This document shows positions 1-9,412 of a DNA stretch of 64,000 bases, piece after piece (the stretch's first letter is position 1; the number at the start of each line of letters is the position of its first letter). The stretch comes from Gemella haemolysans ATCC 10379. Lineage in GTDB: Bacteria; Bacillota; Bacilli; Staphylococcales; Gemellaceae. A model generated the notes under the pieces. The model saw only the letters and a list, made by a program, of their open reading frames with translations, ran no database searches and had not been told where the DNA came from. The stretch spans positions 186,001 through 250,000 of the forward strand of contig NZ_ACDZ02000008.1 of the NCBI RefSeq assembly GCF_000173915.1. Direction: 5' to 3'. Made by a program: the position numbers and the translations under genes.

Positions 1-54
1 TACTATAATAAATTTATGAAATTTTCAAATAATTAAAAAATATGTCTATTCCCC

Positions 55-83
55 TTTACAAATTATGGCTTTTCTTGTATAAT
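55..83 (+). promoter_or_regulatory. Promoter of the symporter gene
   Basis: TTTACA at 55-60 and TATAAT at 78-83 are separated by exactly 17 bases. The predicted transcript starts about 45 bases before the ATG at 135, which has an AAGGAG ribosome site at 120-125. Confidence 0.75.
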
Positions 84-134
84 GTACACATGTCTTTTTA
101 AAAAATACAATAAAATAAAAAAGGAGATCGAACA

Positions 135-1334
135 ATGAGTTTATATAAAAGAATTCCATTAATAGCAAAACTTATTATCGCTGTAACATTAGGGATAGTT
201 TTAGGAAGTACTCTACCAACATCAATCATTAGAGTTTTCGTAACATTCTCATCTATTTTCAGCGCGTTCTTAGGATTCACAATTCCACTTATTATCGTAG
301 GATTTATCGTACCAGGTATCAGCCAAGTATCAAACAACGCTGGAAAATTACTTGGATTATCAACAGGGGTTGCTTATATTTCTACAATTATCGCAGGAAC
401 ATTCGCATTCCTATCAGCTCAAGCAGTATTACCAAGTATACTAGCTAACGCTACACTACAATCATTCAAAAATCCAGAGGATTTATTATTAAAACCTTTC
501 ATCGAGTTTAAAATGGCTCCGATTTTTGATGTTACTACAGCGCTTATTATCTCATTCATCTTAGGAATCGGGATTTCAGCAACTCAATCAGAAGGACTTA
601 AACAAGGATTCGCAGATTTCGGAGAAATTATTGAAAAATTACTTGCTACAGTAATTATTCCACTTCTTCCATTCTACATCCTAGGTGTATTCATGAACAT
701 CACAGCTTCTGGTGAAGTATTCAAGATTTTAAAAATCTTCGCTATGGTATTCGTAATTATCATTATTATGCACGTAATTATCATTATTATCCAATACTTC
801 GTAGCTGGAACGCTTAACGCTAGAAACCCATTCAAGATGCTTGTAAATATCTTACCAGCATACATGACTGCAATTGGTACTCAATCTTCGGCTGCTACTA
901 TCCCAGTAACACTAAGAAGTACTAAAAAAATGGGTGTTGATAAAAATATAGCAAACTTCACTATTCCACTATTTGCGACTATCCACTTATCAGGAAGTAC
1001 AATCACATTAACTACATGTGCATCTGCAGTATTCTGGTTACAAAACGGTGCTGCATTCCCATCAGCTGCAGTAATGATTAAATTCATCTTATTACTTGGA
1101 GTAACAATGGTAGCTGCTCCTGGTGTCCCTGGTGGAGGAGTTATGGCAGCTCTTGGATTATTACAATCAGTTCTTGGTTTCAACGAAATCATGTTATCTC
1201 TAATGATTGCATTATACATCACTCAAGATAGCTTTGGAACTGCATGTAACATTTCTGGAGACGGAGCTTTATCAGCAATCGTTGATAAACTAAACAAACT
1301 ATTCTTCAAAAAAGATGTAGAACAAAACGCATAA
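135..1334 (+). CDS. Dicarboxylate/amino acid:cation symporter (DAACS family)
   Basis: A 399-residue polytopic membrane protein with the features of the glutamate/serine-type sodium symporters. An N-terminal helix pair (about residues 10-60) is followed by further hydrophobic segments. The re-entrant-loop region carries the STITLTT-like stretch (about 285-295), and the C-terminal core carries GVPGGG and then D-SFGTACNISGDG, which normally supplies substrate and sodium ligands. It should import an amino acid (SstT-like Ser/Thr) or a dicarboxylate with sodium or protons; the substrate cannot be read from sequence. It is monocistronic, with its own promoter and a strong terminator right after the stop. 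Confidence 0.88.
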   Translation: MSLYKRIPLIAKLIIAVTLGIVLGSTLPTSIIRVFVTFSSIFSAFLGFTIPLIIVGFIVPGISQVSNNAGKLLGLSTGVAYISTIIAGTFAFLSAQAVLPSILANATLQSFKNPEDLLLKPFIEFKMAPIFDVTTALIISFILGIGISATQSEGLKQGFADFGEIIEKLLATVIIPLLPFYILGVFMNITASGEVFKILKIFAMVFVIIIIMHVIIIIIQYFVAGTLNARNPFKMLVNILPAYMTAIGTQSSAATIPVTLRSTKKMGVDKNIANFTIPLFATIHLSGSTITLTTCASAVFWLQNGAAFPSAAVMIKFILLLGVTMVAAPGVPGGGVMAALGLLQSVLGFNEIMLSLMIALYITQDSFGTACNISGDGALSAIVDKLNKLFFKKDVEQNA

Positions 1335-1341
1335 TAAACTA

Positions 1342-1370
1342 TCCCACAAACATATGTTTGTGGGATTTTT
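1342..1370 (+). terminator. Intrinsic terminator of the symporter gene
   Basis: A perfect 10-bp stem (1342-1351 with 1356-1365) and a tight 4-base loop, followed by five T. Confidence 0.9.
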
Positions 1371-1445
1371 CATGTATAAATAATTAAAAACGCCTCTTAT
1401 CACAATCAAAGAACAAGTATCTATAATAGCTAATTCTTTGAAAAG

Positions 1446-1477
1446 AGCGACTCTTTGAACTTAATCTCAGAGCCGCT
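1446..1477 (-). terminator. Terminator of the EEP-fold gene
   Basis: Inverted repeat 1446-1454/1469-1477 with one G-U in the minus-strand RNA, followed on that strand by a T-rich run. It lies just past the stop of the gene at 1487. Confidence 0.6.
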
Positions 1478-1486
1478 TCTTTTATT

Positions 1487-2551
1487 TTATTTCAATTTAT
1501 ATCTTAGTTTTACTGGGTTATGATCACTATATCTATACTCTTGATTTAGTGTCTCTACTTCTAACACTTCAATATTATCACTAGCAATATATCCATCTAT
1601 AATAAAGCCATAAGTACCTTCACTATCCTTCACATAAGGTTTATTATTAAGTCTTGCAGAATTTTTACTCTCATCATACAATAGGTTAAATCCTGCAGGT
1701 AACATACTCTTATCTAAATTCTCAGCACGCCATAATTCTTTTGGAACAACGTTAATTTCATCTTGTGTTAAAGTTTTTAACGACTGATTAAAATCCGCTC
1801 CAACAAGGACATAATTACCTTTTTTATACTCATAATCAATAAATTCAAGAAGTTGTTTCATCTGAGCTTTTTTACCAGAATTACCTTTATCGTAAGCATC
1901 CAAGTGAGCATTAATCAATACTAAATGTTTATCACTATTTTCTACTTTTGTATAAATAACAGAAAATCCTCGTTTTAAATTAGCAAGTCTCTCTGGGAAT
2001 GTGAATGGAATCGCCATTTGGAATCTTCTTGCATTCTCCACGTTAAAACTAGTTGCAGTATAGATACCACTCTTAACCTTCCCTAACGGTGGCACTGGAT
2101 AAGGTACATATCTAACCTTGAAATTATATGCTAAAATACTATTTAAACCAAGTATTTCATCAAATTTAGTAACCTGGTTTATATTGTAACTACGTTTTGA
2201 ATCTTCATCTATTTCTTGAATAAAATTAACATTAGCTTTTTCGTTTTTAACAATCTCTGTAATGTTTTTTAGATTTTCTTCGACATGAGCCTTATCAAGT
2301 GGTAGAACCATCTTTCCACCATCCATAAAGAAGTCTTCATCTTTATCAAGACCAGCATAACCTATGTTCCAGTTAAGAGCTGTGTACTCTGTTCCTACCT
2401 TAGCACTTTCTGACGTACCTTGTTTAGTTACCTTCAAACTCTCAACTCCGTTTGGACTATATTCTGTAGCCCATAAATATCCAACTAATCCTGCAAACCC
2501 TAAAATCCCGATAAGTAATAACCCTAATACTATCTTTAATATTTTTTTCAT
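1487..2551 (-). CDS. Membrane-anchored endonuclease/exonuclease/phosphatase-family protein
   Basis: The start at 2551 gives a typical N-terminal signal anchor (MKKILKIVLGLLLIGILGFAGL) preceded by GAGGT at good spacing; upstream in-frame ATGs lack a ribosome site. The rest has the EEP/DNase I-like fold signature: an early N-WNIGYAG strand, QEID (metal-binding Glu), NAHLD (catalytic His and Asp), GADFNQ (Asp/Asn) and a terminal SDHNPV (Asp-His). About 354 residues. Substrates in this superfamily range from nucleic acids to phospholipids and phosphoesters; extracytoplasmic placement suggests a sphingomyelinase-like or phosphodiesterase role. Substrate is unassigned. Confidence 0.8.
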   Translation of the reverse strand: MKKILKIVLGLLLIGILGFAGLVGYLWATEYSPNGVESLKVTKQGTSESAKVGTEYTALNWNIGYAGLDKDEDFFMDGGKMVLPLDKAHVEENLKNITEIVKNEKANVNFIQEIDEDSKRSYNINQVTKFDEILGLNSILAYNFKVRYVPYPVPPLGKVKSGIYTATSFNVENARRFQMAIPFTFPERLANLKRGFSVIYTKVENSDKHLVLINAHLDAYDKGNSGKKAQMKQLLEFIDYEYKKGNYVLVGADFNQSLKTLTQDEINVVPKELWRAENLDKSMLPAGFNLLYDESKNSARLNNKPYVKDSEGTYGFIIDGYIASDNIEVLEVETLNQEYRYSDHNPVKLRYKLK

Positions 2552-2643
2552 CTTTAACCTCATAAAAAATAGAAGGAGCAAGGAAATCTATTTATAAATC
2601 ATGATTTTCAAGCTGCCCTCCATTAAATTTCATTGTAAATTAT

Positions 2644-3537
2644 TTAATTACTCTTTTTATCTCGTAGTTGTGAAACTATAATACCTACGAAGACGATAAG
2701 CATACCTATTCCTTCTCTTAGGCCTATATGTTCACCAAGAATAAGAACTCCACCTATTGCAGCTACAACAGACTCTAAACTTAATATTAATGACGCTGTG
2801 TGCGGTGGAACATCTTTTTGTCCTACAATCTGTAAAGTATAACCTACTCCACTAGAAAGTACCCCTATAGCAAGTAACGGCCAAATAACACTCATTATGT
2901 CCGCAAAGACGATTGTTTCCTTGAAAACAGCTAATACTAAGCTTAATATAGATACTACGACTAATTGAACGATAGATAAGAACATTGAATTAACTCTAGC
3001 TGCTGAATAATCAATAACTATTATATGAATCCCGAATAGAACTGCACTGATTAAGACGATAATATCTCCCAACTCTAAAGCAAATTCTTCTTTTACCGAT
3101 AAGAAATAGAAACCAATTACCGATAAAATTAATCCTATAATAAAGAATTTATTAAGCTTATTACCTAAGAATACCCCGATAAATGGTACTATACAAATAT
3201 ATAACACTGTAATAAATCCAGCTTTACCTGCTGTTGTCATCCCAATACCTATTTGCGAAATATACATTGCAAAAAATAATACTATTCCACAGATACCACC
3301 AAGTATCCAACTTTTATTTTTTGTTATTGGCTCCGCCAAAATCTTAGGATCTTGACTTCTATACAAACTTGGAATCAGAAGTGCTACAGCACCAAGAAAT
3401 ACTACTGCGATTACTGATCTTATACCTACAACTGTAAGAGGCCCTAGAACCTTACTCGCAATATTTTGCCAGATAAAAGCTAATCCCCAAATAATCGTAA
3501 CAATTATTAACAATAACTCTGAAATAAATTTTCTCAT
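2644..3537 (-). CDS. DMT-superfamily transporter (EamA/RhaT type)
   Basis: A 297-residue protein made of two five-helix EamA repeats. The first starts with IIWGLAFIWQNIA and the second runs through the GVGYTLQIVGQKDVPPHTASLILSLE region, which is diagnostic of the second repeat. It ends in GIIVSQL plus a basic tail. The family exports or exchanges metabolites such as amino acids; the substrate is unknown. It sits head to tail with the EEP-fold gene (92 bases between) and may share its transcript, since no terminator is visible between them. Confidence 0.87.
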   Translation of the reverse strand: MRKFISELLLIIVTIIWGLAFIWQNIASKVLGPLTVVGIRSVIAVVFLGAVALLIPSLYRSQDPKILAEPITKNKSWILGGICGIVLFFAMYISQIGIGMTTAGKAGFITVLYICIVPFIGVFLGNKLNKFFIIGLILSVIGFYFLSVKEEFALELGDIIVLISAVLFGIHIIVIDYSAARVNSMFLSIVQLVVVSILSLVLAVFKETIVFADIMSVIWPLLAIGVLSSGVGYTLQIVGQKDVPPHTASLILSLESVVAAIGGVLILGEHIGLREGIGMLIVFVGIIVSQLRDKKSN

Positions 3538-3729
3538 TAATACACCTTTCCTATAAATTTTCTATGAATTTTAAAATTCTAAAAGTATTCACTATCATAG
3601 CAATAAATACATTATACTTTTATAATTTTATACGTTATTAACAAAAAATTCAACTGTTAGCTACCGCGCACGATATCTATCAATTTCCAATTTTGAATAT
3701 TTCCAAGGAAATACTAATATCCTAAAAAA

Positions 3730-3759
3730 CGACATAGACAACCGAAGTTATCTATGTCG
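3730..3759 (-). terminator. Terminator of oppA copy 1
   Basis: A 9-bp perfect stem (3730-3738/3751-3759) followed on the minus strand by six T, 15 bases after the stop of the gene ending at 3774. Confidence 0.85.
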
Positions 3760-3773
3760 CATTTTAATTTTTA

Positions 3774-5579
3774 TTATTTAGCACCTTCGTTAGCTGTTAA
3801 CTCAAGTTCATAAAGTTTGAATTGATTTTTCTTAACTTTATTTAAGTCATAAGCTTTAACACGTTTGTTGAAGAATGTGATACTTGTATCCCAGCTTAAT
3901 GGGTAGAATGGTAATTCTTCAGCTACTTCTGTGTCAAATTTGTTGTAAGCTGCTTTTAATTTAGCTTCATCGAACATATCTGCTGATCCTTGAGCTTTGA
4001 AGCTGTTTTCGAATGCTTCAGTAGTGTAACGATATAAGTTTAATGGAGCTTTTTTACCTAGTAACTCTTGACGGTTAGGGTTTGTTCCATATTGCCATGC
4101 AGCTTGGAAGATGTCGATTGATGGATCATCTGCTTGTACACGTTGAGAGAAGTCTTTTGGAGACATAAGTTTTCCATCTACTAATTTAACATCTAATCCT
4201 ACTTCTTTCCAAGATTTAACGAATACGTCTGCTAATGCTTGGTCATATTCAGCACCTGTGTTACGGATTGCGAAGTTAAATGAAAGTTTGTTTCCGTTTT
4301 TGTCTTCACGTAGTCCGTCTCCATCTTTATCTTTGTATCCTGCATCGTCTAATAATTTTTTAGCTTTTTCTACATCTTTTTTAGCTGCAGTTGCATTTTC
4401 GTTTACTAATTTACCTACAGCTGCTGGGTACATACCAGATCCAGTTGGAGTGAAACGTAATCCTTTGAAGATTTTTTCATTGATTTGGTCACGGTCAACT
4501 GCATATAAGAATGCTTGACGTAAGTTTTTGTCAGCTAGTTTAGAGTTCGGATCAACTACGTTTTCACCTTTTTCTTTGTCAAATTTACCTAATTTGAATC
4601 CTACATATGACATGTAACGAGAAGTATCACCTAAGAATGTTCCGTTTTTGATGTCTTTTGCTCCTTCGTAAACACTTGGAGTAACGCTATCGATATAGTC
4701 AACTTCTCCATTTTTGATTACTTGGCTAGCTTGAGCTGGAGCTACTGTTTTGAACTCGATTTTTTTAAGTTTCATTTTATCTTTATTGAAGTAGTGAGGG
4801 TTTTGTTCTGCAAGAACACTTTCTCCGTTTACTACTTTAGTGATGTAGTAAGGACCATATGATAATGGTTTTTTGTTTAAGTCTGCTTCAGCAAATTTAG
4901 CGAAGTCCTTAGAAGCTTCTTCTACTTGTTTAGCGTTTAAGAAGTCAGTAACTAAACCTTCACCCCATAGTAATGCTGGACGTACTTCAGTATATTTAAG
5001 TACTACTGTTTTGTCATCTTTAACTTGTATTCCTGAGATGTTTTTCGCTTTTCCTGCGTGGTATTCTTTCATACCTTCAATAAATTCGTATGACTCATTG
5101 TAACGAGTGTTTGTAGTGAATTTAGGGTTACCCATAAGTTCGTATGTTGCTACGATATCTTTTGTTGTAAATGCTTCACCGTTGCTCCATTTAGCACCGT
5201 CGTGGATAGTTAATGTAACCTCTTTTTTGTCACGATCTAAGTGGAATTTAACTGCATCATTTGCATTATCTTGAATAACACGTCCTTCTTCGTCAGCAGA
5301 GAATGTTCCACCCATTACAGCTTGGTTTACGTATTGATCTTCTGCTTTATCAGAGAATACTGGGTTCCAAAGACCTGTTAATGGTTGAGCTGATAAGATA
5401 CCATATTTTAATGTAGCACCATCTACAGCTGATCCACCGTTATCAAAACTTGTTTTAAATTCTACTTTTGCTTTAGGAGCGTTTTTGCTTCCAGAATTGC
5501 TTGAAGTTGAACATCCAGCTAAAATTACTGAAAGAGCCATCGCTGAACTAAATACTTTTAGAAACTTATTCTTTTTCAT
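3774..5579 (-). CDS. oppA: Oligopeptide ABC transporter substrate-binding lipoprotein (copy 1)
   Basis: A 601-residue SBP_bac_5 (cluster C) peptide-binding protein. The signal peptide has a lipobox LAGC with the acylated Cys at residue 23, so it is anchored outside the membrane. Family landmarks include the KWSNGEAFTTKDIVATYE block (about 135-155) and the Y-AVDRDQIN block (about 365-375). It is closely similar along its length to the product of 6309-8111. It captures peptides for the OppBCDF importer encoded upstream. It has its own promoter (5633-5661) and terminator, so the two receptors can be expressed independently. Confidence 0.93.
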   Translation of the reverse strand: MKKNKFLKVFSSAMALSVILAGCSTSSNSGSKNAPKAKVEFKTSFDNGGSAVDGATLKYGILSAQPLTGLWNPVFSDKAEDQYVNQAVMGGTFSADEEGRVIQDNANDAVKFHLDRDKKEVTLTIHDGAKWSNGEAFTTKDIVATYELMGNPKFTTNTRYNESYEFIEGMKEYHAGKAKNISGIQVKDDKTVVLKYTEVRPALLWGEGLVTDFLNAKQVEEASKDFAKFAEADLNKKPLSYGPYYITKVVNGESVLAEQNPHYFNKDKMKLKKIEFKTVAPAQASQVIKNGEVDYIDSVTPSVYEGAKDIKNGTFLGDTSRYMSYVGFKLGKFDKEKGENVVDPNSKLADKNLRQAFLYAVDRDQINEKIFKGLRFTPTGSGMYPAAVGKLVNENATAAKKDVEKAKKLLDDAGYKDKDGDGLREDKNGNKLSFNFAIRNTGAEYDQALADVFVKSWKEVGLDVKLVDGKLMSPKDFSQRVQADDPSIDIFQAAWQYGTNPNRQELLGKKAPLNLYRYTTEAFENSFKAQGSADMFDEAKLKAAYNKFDTEVAEELPFYPLSWDTSITFFNKRVKAYDLNKVKKNQFKLYELELTANEGAK

Positions 5580-5632
5580 TTTATTTCCTCCATAATATAT
5601 AAAAACTTATTTTTCATTTATTGTATGAAATT

Positions 5633-5661
5633 ATTTTATCATTATTTCTACGATAAGTCAA
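5633..5661 (-). promoter_or_regulatory. Promoter of oppA copy 1
   Basis: Minus-strand TTGACT (complement of 5656-5661) and TAAAAT (5633-5638) are separated by 17 bases, about 55 bases before the ATG at 5579, which has a GGAGGAAA ribosome site. Confidence 0.75.
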
Positions 5662-6308
5662 TTAAATTTTCAGAAAATAATATAAAAATTACAAAATTCT
5701 ATAATTAAATTTCAGTTCCTTATTTTTAAGATATTAACATTATAGTAATTTTTTAATATAATTATCTATTAACATTTCTTATGTTATCCCTTATTTATTA
5801 ATAATTAATTCATTTTCCACCTAATTAACACCATTATTAAACACTAATATATTTCAACTATTTAAGTTATCTAATAAATATATTTTTTATATACAATTTT
5901 GATTTAATCGATTAATATTATCAGTTGGGAGAGCCTCGAAGATTACACTTTCTCTAAAATCACGATTTTCCAGTCTCTCCCTCTCAAAAACTCTATATTA
6001 CTCCTATATGCTAACCAGTAAAAAAACAGAGAATAATTACTATTTAAATAGCATTATACTCTGTTCAAGTTACTAAAATTTATATATTGTGATTTTGTAA
6101 ATTCCCTATGTTGAGAACTACATTGCCCTCTGACTTTTTCCCTTATTATTGTTTCTAACTTTATTATATCTAATATTTCTTAGATTTCATATTTCAAATG
6201 CAGGGGCGACTTGCGCCCCTAAAATTAATTGAAAATAAAATGAAATATAAGTTTATTAGGGGGAAATTCAACTAAGTCTCCTTAGCTGAATCTCATTCCT
6301 AAACTAAA
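5662..6308. other. Intergenic region between the two oppA genes
   Basis: Very AT-rich, with no supportable ORF. It holds a divergent copy of the intergenic repeat hairpin (5927-5981) and an inverted repeat near 6022-6070 followed by T on the minus strand. Further hairpins lie at 6202-6221 and 6267-6295. The hairpins probably mark the 3' end of the oppA copy 2 transcript. Confidence 0.5.
5927..5981. repeat. Divergent copy (hairpin part only) of the intergenic repeat family
   Basis: Starts GGGAG and ends CTCCC. It shares CTCGAA-ATTACA and AGTC-CTCCC blocks in the same order and spacing as the first 54 bases of the copy at 13667. The downstream half of the element is missing here. Confidence 0.5.
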
Positions 6309-8111
6309 TTAATTTTTAGCTGGTGCATCTGCAGTTAATTCTAATTTGTAGATTCTTTGTTCACCAGTTTTAAGTTTCGCTAAATCAAATGTTTTAACAC
6401 GTTTGTTAACCCATGTCATTGATTGTTGCCAGCTGAATGGTAACCATGCAGCTTCTTCTCTGAACTGTTTATCAAATTTTTGATATGCTTCTTTAAGTTT
6501 AGCATCATCGAACATGTCACTACTTCCCATTGCAGTTAATGATTTTTCTAATTCTTCTGTTGTGTAACGTTGTAAGTTAAGCGGTGAAGTTTTACTTACT
6601 AATCCACCTGGGTTTGGATCACTTCCTAAGCCCCAAGCTCCTTGGAAGATATCGATTCCTGGATCATCTGCTTGAGTACGTTGTGACCAGTCTTTAGGTG
6701 ACATAAGTTTTCCATCTGTAAGTTTAACATCTAATCCTACGTCTTTCCAAGATTTAACAAATGTATCTGCTAATGTTTGATCGAAGTCTTGACCTGTGTT
6801 ACGGATAGCGAAGTTGAATGTAAGTTTTTTACCGTTTTTATCTTCTCTTAATCCATCTCCATCTGTATCTTTAAGTCCTGCTTCATCAAGAAGTTTCTTC
6901 GCTTTTTCTACATTCTTAGTATATTTTTCACCTTCTTGACTGTAGAACATTTTAACGATTGGTGGATAGAATCCAGATCCTGTTGGTGTGAAACGTAATC
7001 CTTTATAAACTTTTTCATTGATTTGATCCCAGTCTACTGCATAACCGAATGCTTGACGAACACGTTTATCAGCTGCTTTAGCATTTGGATCTACTTCAAC
7101 TTCACCTTTTTCTTTGTTGAACTTACCTAGTTTAAATCCTACATATGATACATAGTAATCAGATTCTCCTAAGATTGTTCCGTTTTTAGCGTCTTTAGTA
7201 CCATCCCAGATACCAGTAGTTAAACTATCCATTAAGTCTACATCACCATTTTTAAGAACTGCACTCGCTTGAGCTGGTGATACAGTTTTGAATTGAATTT
7301 CTGGAATTTTTACTTCGTCTTTTTTGTAGAAATAAGGGTTAGCTTTCGCTAATACACTTTCCCCATTTACTACTTTATCTAAGTAATATGGTCCATAAGA
7401 TAATGGTTTTTTATTTAAGTCTGCTTCAGCAAATTTAGTGAAGTCTTTTGATGCTGCTTCTACTTGGGCTTTGTTTAAGAATTCTCCAATAAATCCATTA
7501 CCCCATAATAATGCTGGTTTGATTTCTGTATACTTAAGCACTACAGTTTTATCATCTTTTTTAACTACACCAGAGATGTTTTTTGCTTTTCCATCGTGGT
7601 AATCTTTCATACCTTCGATTACTTCATATTCATCACTGTAACGAACGTTTTCTGTATACTTAGGATTCCCCATAAGTTCGTAAGTTGCAACGATATCATC
7701 TGCCTTAACATCTTCACCATTGCTCCATTTAAGATCTTTGTGAATAGTTAATGTAACTTCTTTTTTCTCACGATCTACATGGAGCATAACTGGTGCGTCT
7801 TTGTCATCTTGTTTTAGACGATTTGCATCATCAGTCGGGAACGCTCCTGTCATTGTGTACTTCATTACATCATTATCAGTTGTTTGTAAGAAGAATACTG
7901 GGTTAAACATCCCTGTTAGTGGATCTGCAGAAGTGATACCGATTTTTAATTGTTGACCACTAAGTGCATTTCCACCATTGTCTACAGCTGTCTTGAACTC
8001 GACAGCAGCTTTGCTTCCTTTAGAATTGTTACTTGCGCTTGAGCATCCTGCAAGTAACATTGTGAGAGCCATAGCTGAACTAACTACCTTTAACATTTTT
8101 TTCTTTTCCAT
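6309..8111 (-). CDS. oppA: Oligopeptide ABC transporter substrate-binding lipoprotein (copy 2)
   Basis: Peptide-binding SBP_bac_5 lipoprotein, lipobox LAGC with Cys 23. I use the ATG at 8111: the in-frame ATG 15 bases upstream overlaps the GGAGGA ribosome site that serves 8111. The body parallels copy 1 throughout (LKWSNGEDVKADDIVATYE, YAVDWDQINEKVYKGL, and the repeated YGPYY-DKVVNGESVLA block). The pair is an obvious tandem duplication that has diverged, probably to widen peptide specificity. Lies between oppC and oppA copy 1 with its own promoter. Confidence 0.93.
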   Translation of the reverse strand: MEKKKMLKVVSSAMALTMLLAGCSSASNNSKGSKAAVEFKTAVDNGGNALSGQQLKIGITSADPLTGMFNPVFFLQTTDNDVMKYTMTGAFPTDDANRLKQDDKDAPVMLHVDREKKEVTLTIHKDLKWSNGEDVKADDIVATYELMGNPKYTENVRYSDEYEVIEGMKDYHDGKAKNISGVVKKDDKTVVLKYTEIKPALLWGNGFIGEFLNKAQVEAASKDFTKFAEADLNKKPLSYGPYYLDKVVNGESVLAKANPYFYKKDEVKIPEIQFKTVSPAQASAVLKNGDVDLMDSLTTGIWDGTKDAKNGTILGESDYYVSYVGFKLGKFNKEKGEVEVDPNAKAADKRVRQAFGYAVDWDQINEKVYKGLRFTPTGSGFYPPIVKMFYSQEGEKYTKNVEKAKKLLDEAGLKDTDGDGLREDKNGKKLTFNFAIRNTGQDFDQTLADTFVKSWKDVGLDVKLTDGKLMSPKDWSQRTQADDPGIDIFQGAWGLGSDPNPGGLVSKTSPLNLQRYTTEELEKSLTAMGSSDMFDDAKLKEAYQKFDKQFREEAAWLPFSWQQSMTWVNKRVKTFDLAKLKTGEQRIYKLELTADAPAKN

Positions 8112-8168
8112 TATCTTATCCTCCATGCTGTATTGTATACAGCCTTTCTTAAATATTTATTTTTAGCA

Positions 8169-8197
8169 ATTATAACAAAAAATCTTATAGTAGTCAA
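8169..8197 (-). promoter_or_regulatory. Promoter of oppA copy 2
   Basis: Minus-strand TTGACT (8192-8197) and perfect TATAAT (8169-8174), spacer 17 bases. Confidence 0.8.
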
Positions 8198-8461
8198 GTA
8201 ATTGTCAGAAAATTTTACAATGTTTTTTAAATTTTCACTGAAATAAGATTTTATATTTTTTATCAATATAAATCAAACACTTAGAATTTCTGTAATAAAA
8301 CATAAAATTTAAGTTGATTTTACACTGATAATTAAGATTTTACTATTTTAAAATTATTTATTTAGTATCTATTAAATTATACTTCTATAACAGTAGAATT
8401 GGATATTATTTGTAAATCATAATTTATACATTATTCACACATAATTTACAAATAAAAAAGC
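8198..8461. other. Intergenic region between oppC and oppA copy 2
   Basis: AT-rich DNA between the oppC terminator and the oppA promoter. I see no ORF, repeat or RNA structure beyond those two signals. Confidence 0.4.
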
Positions 8462-8482
8462 CATGTAGAAAATCTCTACATG
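8462..8482 (-). terminator. Terminator of the oppDFBC operon
   Basis: 8-bp perfect stem (8462-8469/8475-8482) followed on the minus strand by a run of T, just after the oppC stop. It separates permease/ATPase expression from that of the binding proteins. Confidence 0.85.
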
Positions 8483-8492
8483 ACTTTTAAAA

Positions 8493-9398
8493 TTATAGTC
8501 TTTGTCTAGCATCTAAACTACGTCTTAATGCTCCACCGATAGAGTTGATACATAGTACGATAATTAAGATTGCAAGGGCTGCTGGCAGCCAAATGTACAT
8601 TTTATTGATAAGTACGTCTGCATCTTTTGCATAAGATAACATAGTACCAATACTTGGTGTTCCTGCTGGAAGACCGAATCCAAGGTATGTTAAACCTACC
8701 TCGATACCCATATTAGCAGCTAATGATAACGTAGCTTCTACAATGATGATAGAACTAATGTTAGGTAAGATTCCCTGTAACATAATTTTCCAATCAGGTG
8801 TTCCCATAGTTTTTGAAGCAAGTACATAATCACGACGTGATTCTGATAAAGCTTTACTACGCACTAAACGAGTTGATCCCATCCATGCGAATGCTGATAA
8901 GATCAAGATGAACAATACTAGACCGTAATCACGTTTAATACTTACAAATACGATGATTACCATCAGCGTTGGGATGATTACCATAAAGTCTACAAAACGC
9001 ATCACAATATTATCAACACGTCCACCGTAATAAGCAATAACTAATCCTACTGCAGTACCAAAACCAATAGTAATCGCTGTTACTGCTACTGCGATAAGAA
9101 TAGAGTTAAGCATTCCCATCATTAGCCATCCAAAAACTGAGTGACCACCTACGTCTGTACCTAATAAGAATCCATCCTCACCAGGTTTTAAGAAAATATT
9201 TAATAAATCTACATCGAAGTAAGTACTATATACGCCACTTACACGAATGTAAATATTGAAAAGTACTACGAAAATTAGGATAGCACTTAATGTAATTAAA
9301 GCTGCAAGTGCACCTTTATCTTTTTTAAATTCACGAGCTACAACTGAAAACCCAGAAGGAGTTTTAGTTATAACTTTTTCTTCTTTTGCTTTTGTCAT
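8493..9398 (-). CDS. oppC: Oligopeptide ABC transporter permease OppC
   Basis: 301 residues, six predicted membrane helices. An N-terminal cytoplasmic tail is followed by a first helix (about 33-52) and a periplasm-facing segment with the FLLGTDVGGHSVFGWLMMG block characteristic of DppC/OppC. The BPD_transp_1 EAA loop is recognisable around residues 195-225 (ALSESRRDYVLASKTMG). Forms the heteromeric channel with OppB, 14 bases downstream of it. Last gene of the oppDFBC unit. Confidence 0.93.
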   Translation of the reverse strand: MTKAKEEKVITKTPSGFSVVAREFKKDKGALAALITLSAILIFVVLFNIYIRVSGVYSTYFDVDLLNIFLKPGEDGFLLGTDVGGHSVFGWLMMGMLNSILIAVAVTAITIGFGTAVGLVIAYYGGRVDNIVMRFVDFMVIIPTLMVIIVFVSIKRDYGLVLFILILSAFAWMGSTRLVRSKALSESRRDYVLASKTMGTPDWKIMLQGILPNISSIIIVEATLSLAANMGIEVGLTYLGFGLPAGTPSIGTMLSYAKDADVLINKMYIWLPAALAILIIVLCINSIGGALRRSLDARQRL

Positions 9399-9412
9399 TG
9401 TTCAACTTCCTC

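Noticed and set aside
8112-8126. Upstream ATG as start of oppA copy 2
   Set aside because: That ATG is part of the GGAGGA ribosome site of the ATG at 8111 and would place charged residues before the signal peptide.
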